This document shows positions 44,223 through 55,100 of a DNA stretch of 64,000 nt, one piece after another. Origin of the DNA: Marthasterias glacialis. Taxonomy: Eukaryota; Echinodermata; Asteroidea; Forcipulatida; Asteriidae. Position 1 is the stretch's first letter. Every line of letters begins with the position of its first letter. A program made the translations under genes and the position numbers. The DNA is taken from contig OU452225.1 in assembly GCA_911728455.2 (NCBI GenBank), positions 8,220,106 through 8,284,105 of the forward strand, given 5' to 3'. The notes under the pieces were generated by a model. That model was not told the DNA's origin. It did no database searches and saw only the letters and a list, made by a program, of their open reading frames with translations.

Positions 44223-44338
44223 GGGAGACTTTTGAAACATTAGCGGGTTGTCCCAGTAAGTTGGCCTTTTATATTGATGTATGAAACAGAAACAGACCGC
44301 TAATACTGGGGCGTTCGCTAATGTCTCAAAAGTCTCCC
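44223..44338. mobile_element. MITE with GGGAGACTTTTGA / TCAAAAGTCTCCC ends
   Basis: A 116-bp fold-back with perfect 13-bp inverted ends. The interior CATTAGCGG...CCGCTAAT is also inverted. Confidence 0.85.
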
Positions 44339-44687
44339 ATTGCTTGTTGGGTAGATACATTTTATTCCCTCAATTTACTTGTTTTATTTTGCATCAACTA
44401 CATGGTACCGTTGACAGTTTATATCACTGTGCATTTCCCTTTGGTTGGTTTTCATTTAGTATTATTTCTTTTAAATAGTCAGTGAAATTTAGTTTAGGTT
44501 TTCACACATGTCTCTTGTTTTCAAAAACAAATTGTGAATTAATCAATGTCTGTGAAATACTGCAAAGGAAACAAAACAAGCCTAGAAATATCACCACTAT
44601 GCAGGTAAATCATTAAGTAGAATTGACACCCTAAAATGCCAACAGTTCAGTTTTTAATTTTATTTAATTGCAATCATGAATATGCAA

Positions 44688-44828
44688 TGGAGACTTTGGA
44701 ACGCTAGATAACAGCAGACTAACCAGGTAAATTTCCAATTGTTTGCGTAGTTGTGAGCATGCGCCATTTCCGAGAACAATGGATTTACCTGGTAAGTCTG
44801 CTGCCACCTAGTGTGCTTTTTCAGTCTA
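44688..44828. mobile_element. MITE of the CAGCAGACT...AGTCTGCTG family, copy 1
   Basis: A 140-bp fold-back with arms GCAGACTAACCAGGTAAAT and ATTTACCTGGTAAGTCTGC. Other copies lie at 51695-51838 and 60301-60450. Confidence 0.8.
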
Positions 44829-45000
44829 CAGCTGTCTGACCATTCAATGTCATCCACTATGGTTGCATATGATACATAAATGATGCACCTTACAATCCCA
44901 TTATCTTTTGTCTGTTTGTACTGTTTTGCTCTCCATTTAGTAATTGACTTAAGTATGAAGGGTTTTATTAATGAACAGCAGTAACATGCTTAACCCTTCT

Positions 45001-45400
45001 GTCTGACCATTCAATACCATCCACTGTGGTTTTGATGATTGATAAACTATGCCAGGCTGCAACATGATATCATGTGGCGAATGCATCTACACAGTACACA
45101 GTCAACCCTCCTACCGTCTGACCATTCAATGCCATCCACTGTGGTTTTGACGATTGATAAACTATGCCAGGCTGCAACATGATATCATGTGGCAAATGCA
45201 TCTACACAGTACACAGTCAACCCTCCTACTGTCTGACCATTCAATATCATCAACTGTGGTTTTGAATGATAGATAAACTATGCCAGCCTGCGTTATCATA
45301 TCATGTGGTGAATGCATCAACACAGTACACAGCCAACCCTCCTACTGTCTGACCATTCAATACCATCTACCGTGGTTTTGAATAATAGAAATAAACATTG
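45001..45400 (+). repeat. 115-bp tandem array
   Basis: Units start at 45001, 45116, 45231 and (partial) 45347, each with GTCTGACCATTCAAT, CACTGTGGTTTTGA, ATAAACTATGCCAG, ATATCATGTGG and ACACAGTACACAG. A diverged unit starts at 44833. The first two are nearly identical. Confidence 0.92.
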
Positions 45401-45723
45401 TATCCTGATGAATAAATCCACAAAGTTCACACATATGTACACAGTAAGTTTTGTACACAGTTGTGCCATCATCCACAAACCCTGCAATAGACTGGTTCCA
45501 AAAAGCTGTCAACTTGCTGGAAAATGTTACCAAGACTAGGAGTGTTAAAACAAACGAGGCAGGTTGAAGACTAGCAAGATGTGTATTCTGCTTCATATCA
45601 TCTTGGGATCACAATTTGTTATACATTCCCTGCTTCCCAACAAGTTAAGAGTTCAGACTCTGGAAGATAAATTACTCAGTACATGCGCATCAAGTCCTCC
45701 GTTGTTTTTACATTTCCCTCTCA

Positions 45724-45976
45724 TTAGACGCTGATTCCTTTCCTCTTCAACTCTTTCTTCTTTTTCTTCTCCTCTTTCTCAATTTCTTGAACCATCTTCT
45801 GGAAGCGGCTGCTTCTCGGATCAATGGCATACCCAAGTTTGTCCTTGGCCTCTTCAAGGAGACGATTGCGCTTGGCTAACTGCTCATCGATTACTACTTG
45901 TTTCTGAGCCAGCTTTTTGTAATACTCTTCCACCATTTTGGGCATTTTTGCCATGTTAGCTGCAATCAACGCTTCC
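45724..45976 (-). CDS. GADD45GIP1: mL64 exon 2
   Basis: Encodes REALIAANMAKMPKM, a coiled-coil-prone helix, LGYAIDPRSSRF and the Lys-rich end KELKRKGISV, then TAA at 45724-45726. Confidence 0.92.
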
Positions 45977-47295
45977 CTGTGTGTAAAGAATCAAAATGTA
46001 AAACATTCATATTAAAAAAGCTTAAAACACACTCTGATTGAATATAAGCAAATTTCCTCTGCTAAAGCGGTGCAATACATTGTAAGAAAAGCTTTACAGT
46101 GCTTTTCGTTTAAGAAGTTATTGTTATATTGTAAACCACTTTAAAAGAATAATGCATGCCAGCTAGATAGCCGGTCATGGTTGGTCGATTAACCGGCTAA
46201 ATAGCTTATGTGGTCAGAATGCCAGGGAAATGCAAATATGTTGACCCTTAATTTAGGTCAAATTATATCTTTACTCTCCAGGGAGGTTAACAGAATGTAT
46301 AAAGAGGAACGATTACAAAGTGTCAAATCATAAAAATTAAGCCATTTTCACGTCTACGTTGGAACACGTTGGGCTTGACAATGCTACTCACACTCGCTAA
46401 ACACCATTTTAGTTTCTTTGGGCATGAATGCGCGAAAGTTCCGGCTTCGTGATGAAATGTCTTCTTGAATTTTCCTTTTTAAATGTCAATAATTAAATTA
46501 GTGTTATAGCTACCAATTCCTCGAGAGGAATATCATATTACAAAAAGGGAAATAAAGCCCAACATCCATTAAAAAATCCCTTAGAAAGTGGCAGTCGGAT
46601 GTGGAAACTTTTCCCGAGGTTCTACACGAACCTCAGTTGTAATATAGTTCTAGGAGTAGGCAATTTCTAGGAGTATTGTCTCATAACCCTCCGGGCCACA
46701 ACCGTCGGGATGATGGAGGGTTTCAATTATTGCAACTAGAAAACTAGGGTACGAAACGACTTGGGCACGAAGTGACCTGGGTAAGAAGTGACCTGGGTAC
46801 GAAGTGACTTGGATAAGAAATGTTGGGTACGAAGTGACCAAAATGCAAAATGAACACTGACCGTTTCTTTCTTGTCTGTTCTTTAGCACGTTGTTCTTCA
46901 TCGATTTCTGACTGCATTTGTTGTAGAGAGGGATTCCATTCCTCTTCATCCTTGATAATGTTCTCAAGCTCGAATCGAGTCGGCCACATTATACTCGGGT
47001 CGACTCCTGAAGCTTTGCCTTCCATGGCGTACCGTTTCGCAAAATGTTGCCTCGTTAACTTCCATTTCGGCGTTTCTTCTTCTTGGAATTGCTGCTCAAT
47101 TTTGTTCACATTTTCAGTCTCTTGCCGTCCGTCATATATTGCCGATTTGGACGTGAAATTACTACAGAACCTTATCCCATATACTGCTGAAGAAGCAACA
47201 CAATTGTTGGAAGAATGTATTCTGGTTAAACAGGGTGTATAGACTGTAAACTTTGAAGAAATATGTTTCACGCATCGAGCTGTGGAGGCCGCCAT
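45724..47295 (-). CDS. GADD45GIP1: Mitochondrial ribosomal protein mL64 (CRIF1/GADD45GIP1), 2 exons
   Basis: Exons 47295-46862 and 45976-45724 joined across an 885-bp intron (ACG|GTCAGT and ACAG|GGAAGC) give 228 residues; human CRIF1 is 222. The N-terminus MAASTARCVKHISSKF is Arg/Lys/Ser-rich, as in a mitochondrial presequence. The core matches the family: WKLTRQHFAKRYAMEGKASG, PTRFELE...EEEWNPSLQQMQ, NMAKMPKMVEEYY, LGYAIDPRSSRFQKM and a Lys/Glu-rich C-terminal helix. mL64 is a metazoan protein of the large mitoribosomal subunit near the exit tunnel, needed for insertion of mitochondrially encoded membrane proteins. The ATG with AAG before it is preferred over an in-frame upstream ATG at 47364 because it begins the presequence and sits in a strong context. 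Confidence 0.93.
46862..47295 (-). CDS. GADD45GIP1: mL64 exon 1
   Basis: Encodes the presequence and the conserved KRYAMEGKASGVDPSIMWP region. It ends within the Arg codon completed by exon 2. Confidence 0.92.
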
Positions 47296-47300
47296 CTTGG
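47287..47300 (-). promoter_or_regulatory. YY1-like site over the mL64 start codon
   Basis: The minus strand reads CCAAGATGGCGGCC, the YY1 core AAGATGGCGGC overlapping the initiator ATG. Known in vertebrates as a downstream promoter element of mitochondrial and ribosomal genes. Function here is inferred. Confidence 0.45.
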
Positions 47301-48866
47301 ATCGAAAGATTATTTTAATGTACGAGGGCGCTGCAGGACTTAACTGGTAAAAATAAGGGCCCAAGCGGTTGCAGAGCTAGCCACTGACAGTGAGCGCGGC
47401 CATTGCTACCACCAGAAAATTGACAATCAAAATAAGTTGAAACTGTAATTGTGATACAAGGAATTAGACAACTTCGCAATTTTTTTTATGTGCAATACAG
47501 TTGCATGCAATGCTCGTAAAAGAACCTAGAAACACTTTTCGCTAAGAGAAGGGGTTCGCCCCAGTGTTTCTGGTGTGGTTAGTAGCTGCAACTGGCTCCC
47601 ACAAGTTGGTGTGATTTTTCAGTAAGGATGCTTTGCCGATTGTATGTAACAAATACAGAATAAGGTGCATGCTGGGATAGATAATGACATTTGTCGATTT
47701 AACTAGACCAGCATGCACCTCAATCCACGGCTGTATTGCACGTAAAAAGTTTTTGCAAAGTTGTCTATTAGCCGTTAAAAGCGCCCTCATGCAGTCAAAA
47801 AAATTAATAGTAAATTGCGGTTGTTACAGGCATTTTGGTACAAGCCATTTGCAGCCGCTTTGGTCTCCAAGCAAGTCGGCATGAATAAATGGCCATTTAA
47901 TCAGGGCTAAACATCTTTAGTACCCCAGGCATTACGACAGGTTGCTGCTCGTCTCTTAATATTCGAAATTGTAATTTTTTTACGCATAACTGATTCAAGA
48001 AAATTCAAAGCTGTGACCATAGTTTGTAGTAGATGGATATGTCGTTTATTATTTACATGCTTGCAACTGTACACAGGGAGAGGAAAACGAAAAGTGAAAT
48101 CAAAAGTAAATATTAAGAAAGATTTTTCACTGTGCTCATCAAAACCTCCAGTAAAAAATAGCCCTGCAAGTATTACCAAACAGTTGGAAAGAAATCAGTC
48201 TAAATGTTAGATTTTTGGTTTTGTTCAGGCCAAAACACTAATAACAGATACTTCCACGGTGTTAGAACAATAACTTTAAAGCCCCAGCTCAGAAAGGAAA
48301 ACATAAATGTTCACAGATTTACATATACCTTACATGGTATAAAGATAATGATTGTAGAACTTTCCTTGAAATATTTCTGCCTGAATCTGTGTTATCGTTT
48401 TTTATTAGTAAATAAAATCAGATCCAAAATGAGTTTTCGTCTCATGTGAGACCCAAATTCTGCCTGAGAATGCGTACAAAAAATGCTAAATGCATTTTTA
48501 CCGTTTTCTCGCAATTGAAAAAACAAAATGAGCTGAAATCTTCACAGTTTGGCTTTATTACGTACATCTTGATTTGTGCAAAGAATGGAAGCATTTACAG
48601 ACAGATTACCAATGCTGAGCTGGGGCTTTAAACAAAAATGACATTCTGATGGTTGGCAGTGAAAAAGCTGATGTATGTATAGACTATGCAAGTCTGTGTG
48701 TATACTTTGGGACCTTGTACATAAGTTTTCGTATGAGAGGAAACGAGTTGCACACTTTGTTAACTGGAAGTCCCTGAATATTAATTGGGGGGACCTTCTC
48801 AATCCGGTTAGTGTGAACGAAAGATCACTACTGCCTCAATTCTCCAAAATCAACCAGTTTGTGTGG

Positions 48867-49130
48867 AGTGACGTGGCCAGGTGGTCTAGTTCGCCGATCT
48901 AAAGTTCTGTAATTTATAGAATGTGAGTTCGAATCCCGGCCTGGCCTGTCAAGGACACTTGTGTCCTTGAGCAAGACACTTTACCATAATTGCCTTGTCC
49001 TTCGGATGGGACGTTAAGCCGTAGGTCCCGTGTACTATGATGGGTAGTGCACATAAAAGTACCCAGAACACTTATCGTGAAAGAGTAGGGGTTTAACCTC
49101 GGTGTTTCTGGTTCAGATAGCAAGCATCCT
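48867..49130 (+). mobile_element. tRNA-derived SINE
   Basis: tRNA-like head with A-box-like TGGTCTAGTTCG and B-box-like GAGTTCGAATCCC. The conserved body has GTCCTTGAGCAAGACACTTT, CGGATGGGACGTTAAGCCGT and AGAGTAGGGGTTTAACCTCG. The body end recurs as GAGAAGGGGTTCGCCCCAGT near 47547. Confidence 0.8.
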
Positions 49131-51659
49131 TATCTACAGGTTTCCTCAGGTTTCCGAGCTACAATTAAGTTCACTTTTGAGGCACCCTTGGTTTCATTAC
49201 CAGAAATTTATAATAATATTGCCACCTTCCTCAATCCTCCAAAATGAACCAGTTGGTTTGAATGGAGGAATGCCTCAATCCCTCAAAAATCAATTCTTTT
49301 GAGTGGTGTGCGGAATTTATTTAACCTTCCGCAATCCTCTAAAATCCTAATGCATCTTCTTCAGCCGTTCGTCCTCAATCCTCCAGACTTTATTATGCGT
49401 TTGCCCTCAGTCCTCATACTCATCTTAGCCAAACCCTCCAGTTGATTTAGGGTTAGGGTTTATGGGTCCAAAGGCTTGAACATGCACTAGGCTCGCACTG
49501 TCTATTGAGTTGAGTTGTGGTTGAGTAACTTGGCAGAGAATTATTGCTTTTTGTTGGTCACACATTAATTAAAGCATCTAGTGCCCAACATTAAGGATTC
49601 AGACAGTGAGTGGGCAATTTTTTGGAGTTCAAAGACAGTGAGTGGGCAATTTTTTGGAGTTCGACCTGCAAAGCTGTTCTGAAATACGAATATCAAGCAT
49701 TAATTTTTGTGGAGAATTACTTGCCTAAACTGTTACACACTGGGCAAAAACCAACTAAAGGCAACGTCTTACTTAACATAAACAAAACTTTTGAAACAAA
49801 TGCCCGACAATGCGACACAATTGAACAGCTTTTTGCATTGGTACTGACGAAATTTGCTTCACTCTTGCATATCAGTGAAGTAAATCTCTTGGGAAAACAA
49901 TTCCTTAAGAACAACTTTGGGCAACTCCATTGCTTTTTTCAGATTGTTATGCAACAGGAAAAGGAGGTGGTAGACGTTCACTACCACCTACCCTCTCCAA
50001 TCCTATTATAAGAATTTCTGAGATTGAGGTACGGCAACAAAAATTACAAAATACAAAACAGGCTGCAGTTTGTCTGTACTGAAGGTTTAACGAGCCAGCA
50101 ATCTGACCTATAAATTCAACTTTTTTATTATTAAAAAAAAAAAAAACTCTCCCCTCAAAAATAAAAACTTAATTGAACGTTAGAAAGGCCCGAAGACTTA
50201 ACTTCTTTGGATTTAAGTATGGAACTAGTAGTTAAAAAAGTATTTACATCAATCATGTGGCGTCAAAAATAATCTACAAAAATACTGGCAGTTATGTAAA
50301 TTTTTCGATGGCCAGTAGATATCTTTACAATTTGTTAGCTTTGGAAGGAGTCTTTTTAAGTTATTTTTTTTGTGTGCATTTGATCAGAGATTGAATTTTT
50401 TTTAATATTACTGATTCCCCAACAATAAAAAACTACTGACAAATGTAAAACTTGGAATGAATGTGTCTTGAGTAAATTTCCGTGTTGTGAATTTGAGTGT
50501 TGTCTTTTTGTTTAAATACCTAAATAAATCTCATTAGGGAGACGTGTTGGTTTCGAGAAAAAGTGGGGTTGAGTTATAGCAGAGTTTTAACCACTTCCCG
50601 ACGGTATTTAAAAAATCTTTACCGGCCTTTGCACGATATGATCTTTTTGAAACTTTTGAATTTTTTTTTTTTTTTTTTTTTTTTGAGAATATCCTTGTCA
50701 CAATGAAACCCTGACTGAACAAAGTAAAGACAAAAAAATTGTTCTGATAAAATGCACCGGGATTTTTTGTTCTCTTTTGAGTCATTATGGAATGTCTTCA
50801 CCGTCAATAAGCCAAACCTTAGCCGTGGGCCACGGCCGATTATCTACCAGTTCACACTAATCCTCCAATCAGATTGCTCAACGGAAGTGTGATAATAAAC
50901 CGTATCATACTCCCGGTAGTCTATATTGCACTCTGCGTATTGTGAGTACCATGCCCCACGCTCTGTATACAGACAGTGCAAACAAACGTTCTAAACACTG
51001 TGCGTTGAACGCGCTGCTCTTGTTAAACTTCATGTGTCACATGTGAAAAAGGTACGAAGTTGACTGGAAGATAGATTCATTGCCTCATGGGATATGGGAC
51101 GCAGAAGTGCTAAATTTTTCCGTATTCCACTCACGCTTGTGTGATAACTTATATAACAATACTGGCTTTCTTATATAGCGCTCAAATTTGTCACTCGGTG
51201 AGGCTCATGGCATTCAAGCATTATTACCCCTCGTCACTGGGCCATTTATTTCATTTCTTACACCATCTCAGCTCCTTTAGGTGTATACAGCCTGTACTGC
51301 CAAGTACGTAATTATATGTCAACCGATATGATGAGTGAACCAAAAAAGGGTGTTCCAAACTGTTCCTGTATCAGTTTGGAAAAGTTTTGTGGAGAGAAAG
51401 GCGTCATCCGACGTCTAGTGGTTAAGAGCACAGTTTGAAATGTTGAGACTCTAATATATTTCAACCCCAGATCTTCACAGAAACAACACTGCTTGATTTT
51501 CCTGACATGGTTATTACCTGTGAACGTACTAAGTTCTTAATTCCTACACCATAAAAAGCGTCAGTCCTCATTCAAACCTGAATAGCATGCTGGCACCATG
51601 GCTTCATCAGACAGAACCATTCAAATTACTGAACCCTTGCACACAAATACACCCACGGC

Positions 51660-51960
51660 TTCTGTCTGCCACGCTCGCCATTTTAGGAGTCAAATGGGAG
51701 ACTTTGGACCGATAGGTGGCAGCAGACTTGCCAGGTAAATTGTCATTGTTTACGTAGTAATGAGCATGCGCACATTTATGAGAACAATGGATTTACCTGG
51801 TAAGCCTGCTGCCATCCAGCGTCCTCAAAAGTTTCCCATTGCCCGTACAAATTATGGAAAATGTTGTGTCACCTAAACTCAAGGGGACACTGACTCCCAA
51901 AATGGCGCAACCAAGATTATTGTGATGATGACAAGAGGAGAATTGCGTCATTATTGAAGC
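51660..51960. repeat. Dispersed repeat shared with 6625-6800, MITE-interrupted
   Basis: CCATTTTAGGAGTCAAA is separated from AATTATGGAAAATG and AACCAAGATTATTGTGATGA by the MITE at 51695-51838. Confidence 0.65.
51695..51838. mobile_element. MITE of the CAGCAGACT...AGTCTGCTG family, copy 2
   Basis: Inverted ends TGGGAGACTTTGGA / AAAAGTTTCCCA, arms GCAGACTTGCCAGGTAAAT and ATTTACCTGGTAAGCCTGC. Inserted in another repeat. Confidence 0.8.
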
Positions 51961-52041
51961 ATCTTCTCAGTTCCGATACATTGTCGACCTTTGTTATTGA
52001 TAGAAAACACTCAGTCAGTGACAGTATTTTCACGGTCTTCA

Positions 52042-52115
52042 TCATCGACCCTTGTGTTGGAAGAAGACAAGCTTCGCCTCGTCACGTCGCAGATTCTTGA
52101 CATTGTACAAGTTAC
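52042..52115 (-). CDS. CENPC: CENP-C last coding exon
   Basis: A 74-bp exon: GNLYNVKNLRRDEAKLVFFQ, then HKGR and stop TGA. It matches the terminal cupin strands of CENP-C (G..Y.I.NL...A.L.F.Q). The acceptor CACAG follows a TTTCTTTTCTCGT tract. It lies 5.2 kb from the previous exon because of the transposon. Confidence 0.9.
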
Positions 52116-55100
52116 CTGTGACGAGAAAAGAAATGGACATGGTTAAAGTTATGTGACTTTACTATCTGTCAGGGAGATTTTGCAGCACGCATATGTCAAC
52201 AGGGTGTCGCTCTAAATCTTGTACAAGTTGGACAATTTTTTTCATAGTAGACCAGCCAAACATGAAAAAGAGCTCTAGAAAAAATTTGGACGGCATAGTT
52301 TGTTAATGGCTGGCATCCATGCTAGATATATTGTTCATGGTCTTGGGCAGATGAATAGGCCGGATGCCACCCTCAAATTTGAATTTTAAGGTCATTCCGG
52401 GGTCAAAAGGTCAAATAAGGTCAAAATCTGTAGTTTCAGGATTTTTAATCAATAATGATCTGTATCAGTAGATCTATCCATAAAATGTATTTTCATCATC
52501 ATGGTGACATCACAAGGCTGTCAAATGAAGAGTAAAACATTAATTTTGTGCACAAACGTATAGTGAAATGGAACATAAAAGTGCCATTATCTCAAAAACT
52601 GTACATTTGCACATATCAAAGTTACATGTACTCCAGATTTTTCTTGGAATATTTATTTTGAAAACTAATGGTTCTGATCAGTCGATAGACATCCCAGGCA
52701 GTTTTTAAAATCGTAATATTGAACAATTTTGGAAATTTCGGGCAGACGCGGGGGGTATCCTGAAACAAGGTTTTGCTAAAATGGGGTTATCGTGTAGTGT
52801 CACTGTTTTGTAATGTATAGCGTAAAATGAACTACACAACGGAAGACTATGGATGGTAACAACCAAAGCCAGTCGTTACAACTATTAATCAAGGAACCTT
52901 TTCATTTACTTGCTCCATAAATGAGTAAAATTTGATAATTCTGGACACTATGTAGGGTCCTCTGTTGCCTAGGAACCGCCCTTTAGCTCTTAATGAGGCC
53001 ACCAGTTTGGTTGATCCCACCGTGACAACAGCAGGGATGCTACCTATTCTTCAGGCGCCAGCAGATGACAATGATAAACTCACCACTGTGATCAATCGTT
53101 TTATGGACATTTCAAAGCACATTGGTCAAAAGCATACCATCATCACAGCTGACCAGCCATTGTACAGCAGAGGAAAAGAACTGATATGGGCAAATCCGAA
53201 GTTTGAGAATGTGATTTTTCTCATGGGAGGACTGCATATCTGCTTCAACTTCCTGAAAGGTATAGGCCAACACATGGAAAGTGCAGGGCTTGATGACCTA
53301 TGGACAGAAGCAGGTGTTTATGCGGCCAACACTACTGATACCATGTTGGATGGTAAGGCCTACTATCGCACTGTTAGAGGACACCAGCTGACGTATGAGG
53401 CTCTGTGGCACATCAAATGGCCTATGTTTGAGTCATGGATGTTGGAAAATCGTGAACGAGATGTAGAAATTGAAAAGCTTGCCCAAACTGTGGCTAAACT
53501 GTTTGACAAGGAAGGTGACAATCACAGAACCGAACTTTGTGAGGCAGTTGGCGAAATTACGAACTTTATGAGCAGCAACACAATTACAGACTCCCTGAAG
53601 GAGTTTAGCATGCATCTCTCTGACAATCCAAACTTCAGACTATGATCTACGTACATGGAGATGGTTGAGATTCTGCTGGACCTTATCAGGGCTCAGAGAG
53701 ATGGCAACTGGACCCTTCATCTAGAAACATTTTCAGCAATGCTGCCATGGCTTACCATCTACGATCACACTAACTATGCCCGACGGGGACCTGTCTTTCT
53801 TGCGGATATGAAATTCCTCGAAACGACAGCACCAGAAGTTCATACTGAGCTCACAAACGGGAACTTTGTCGTCAAGAGGACCAAAAGGCGCTTCAACCAA
53901 GTTTCTGCCGATCAGGCAACTGAGTGGATGAACAAGACATGCAAGATGCAAAATGGCATAATTGGTATAACAAGAACGATCAAGCAAGAGACAAATTCTG
54001 CATCACTTGGTCAGAGCGATCAATCATCACTCAAGACGTACGATCTCTCTTCAATCTAGCAGATGACGAGGAAGAGGCTGTCTTCACTCGTTCTGATAGT
54101 CTACCATCCCGCACAAAACGTGATGTTGATGATGTGAAGAAGCTTGTCACACAGCTGAAAAGATTTGATGTGTTTCGAGAACACACAACCATGGTCGCAG
54201 GGGACGATGCCGATATTGACTCTGATGTTAGCGAGATACCTCTTGTATCGCTTGCAACCAGGGACACCGCCTCAAGTGATGTCATGAGCGATCTTCTAAC
54301 GGCTGAGGGTCGTGGGAAGCAGCGTGTTCTTACTAATGTGAAGCAACGTTTGATTGAGGAAACTGTTGGTTTTCATGACACACTGACGAAACATCACTCA
54401 AAAACATTTGCTGATCTATACAAGGCAAACGTTTCTACAAAACAGAATCATAAGACCATCAAAGCTGACAAAAAATTGATGCAAAGGTTACTAAATGCTG
54501 CCACTGGGGGCCGACCATTGGAAATGGAGAATATTCTGCAGCACGAGCTTTCCCCAATCCCGATGTCTCTTGCCAAGGCTGGAGGTGAGATGAACTCGAC
54601 ACAAAAGGCGGAACTAATCAACATCTTAATGTCAGGACTACAGACATCACCGGAAGTTCCCAAGAACGACATGAAGACATGGTGTGCTGATAGATGGTCA
54701 TGCACTTTATCCAAGCTCTTGGGAAGCCTCAAGGATGTCATACATTTGGTGACTATGCTGCTGTATTCATATCTACAGTGACAAAACATCTTGGAGATAA
54801 TACAAGGGTTGATGTGGTATTTGATCGTTACATCGGTGAAGGCTCAATCAAGGCCGTAACTCAATCCAAGCGCACAGGGAAAAGAAAGCCGATTCGTAAA
54901 CTTATCAATGGACCACATGTCCCACTTCCACAGGTTTGGAGTCAATTTTTTGCCCTGGGTGAGAACAAGGCTGATTTAGCCAAGTTCCTGTCTCAAGCCA
55001 TCTTGGAGAAAGATCTAACAGAAGGGCACGAGATAGTGACAGGCGGCGGTTTCCTCGATGCGACAGACGCCAGGTCTAACAGGAGAGATAATGTAAAACT

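Larger units (their letters stand above)
39486..45723. other. Spacer between ROCO gene and mL64
   Basis: No coding gene recognised. Contents in order: repeat B with a nested insert, repeat A copy 2, a 21-bp tandem array, AT-rich sequence (41160-42600), the candidate ROCO promoter, a G-rich minisatellite (43240-43740), two MITEs and the 115-bp array. Confidence 0.6.
47301..52041. other. Spacer between mL64 and CENP-C
   Basis: No gene recognised. It contains a SINE fragment (about 47528-47620), a SINE (48867-49130) and a nested repeat/MITE (51660-51960). The open frame at 49610-50011 (+) has no recognised domain. Confidence 0.55.

Noticed and set aside
47293-47364. Upstream in-frame ATG at 47364 as mL64 start
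   Set aside because: The added residues MGPYFYQLSPAAPSYIKI are not presequence-like, and the next ATG has a better context and begins a typical mitochondrial presequence.
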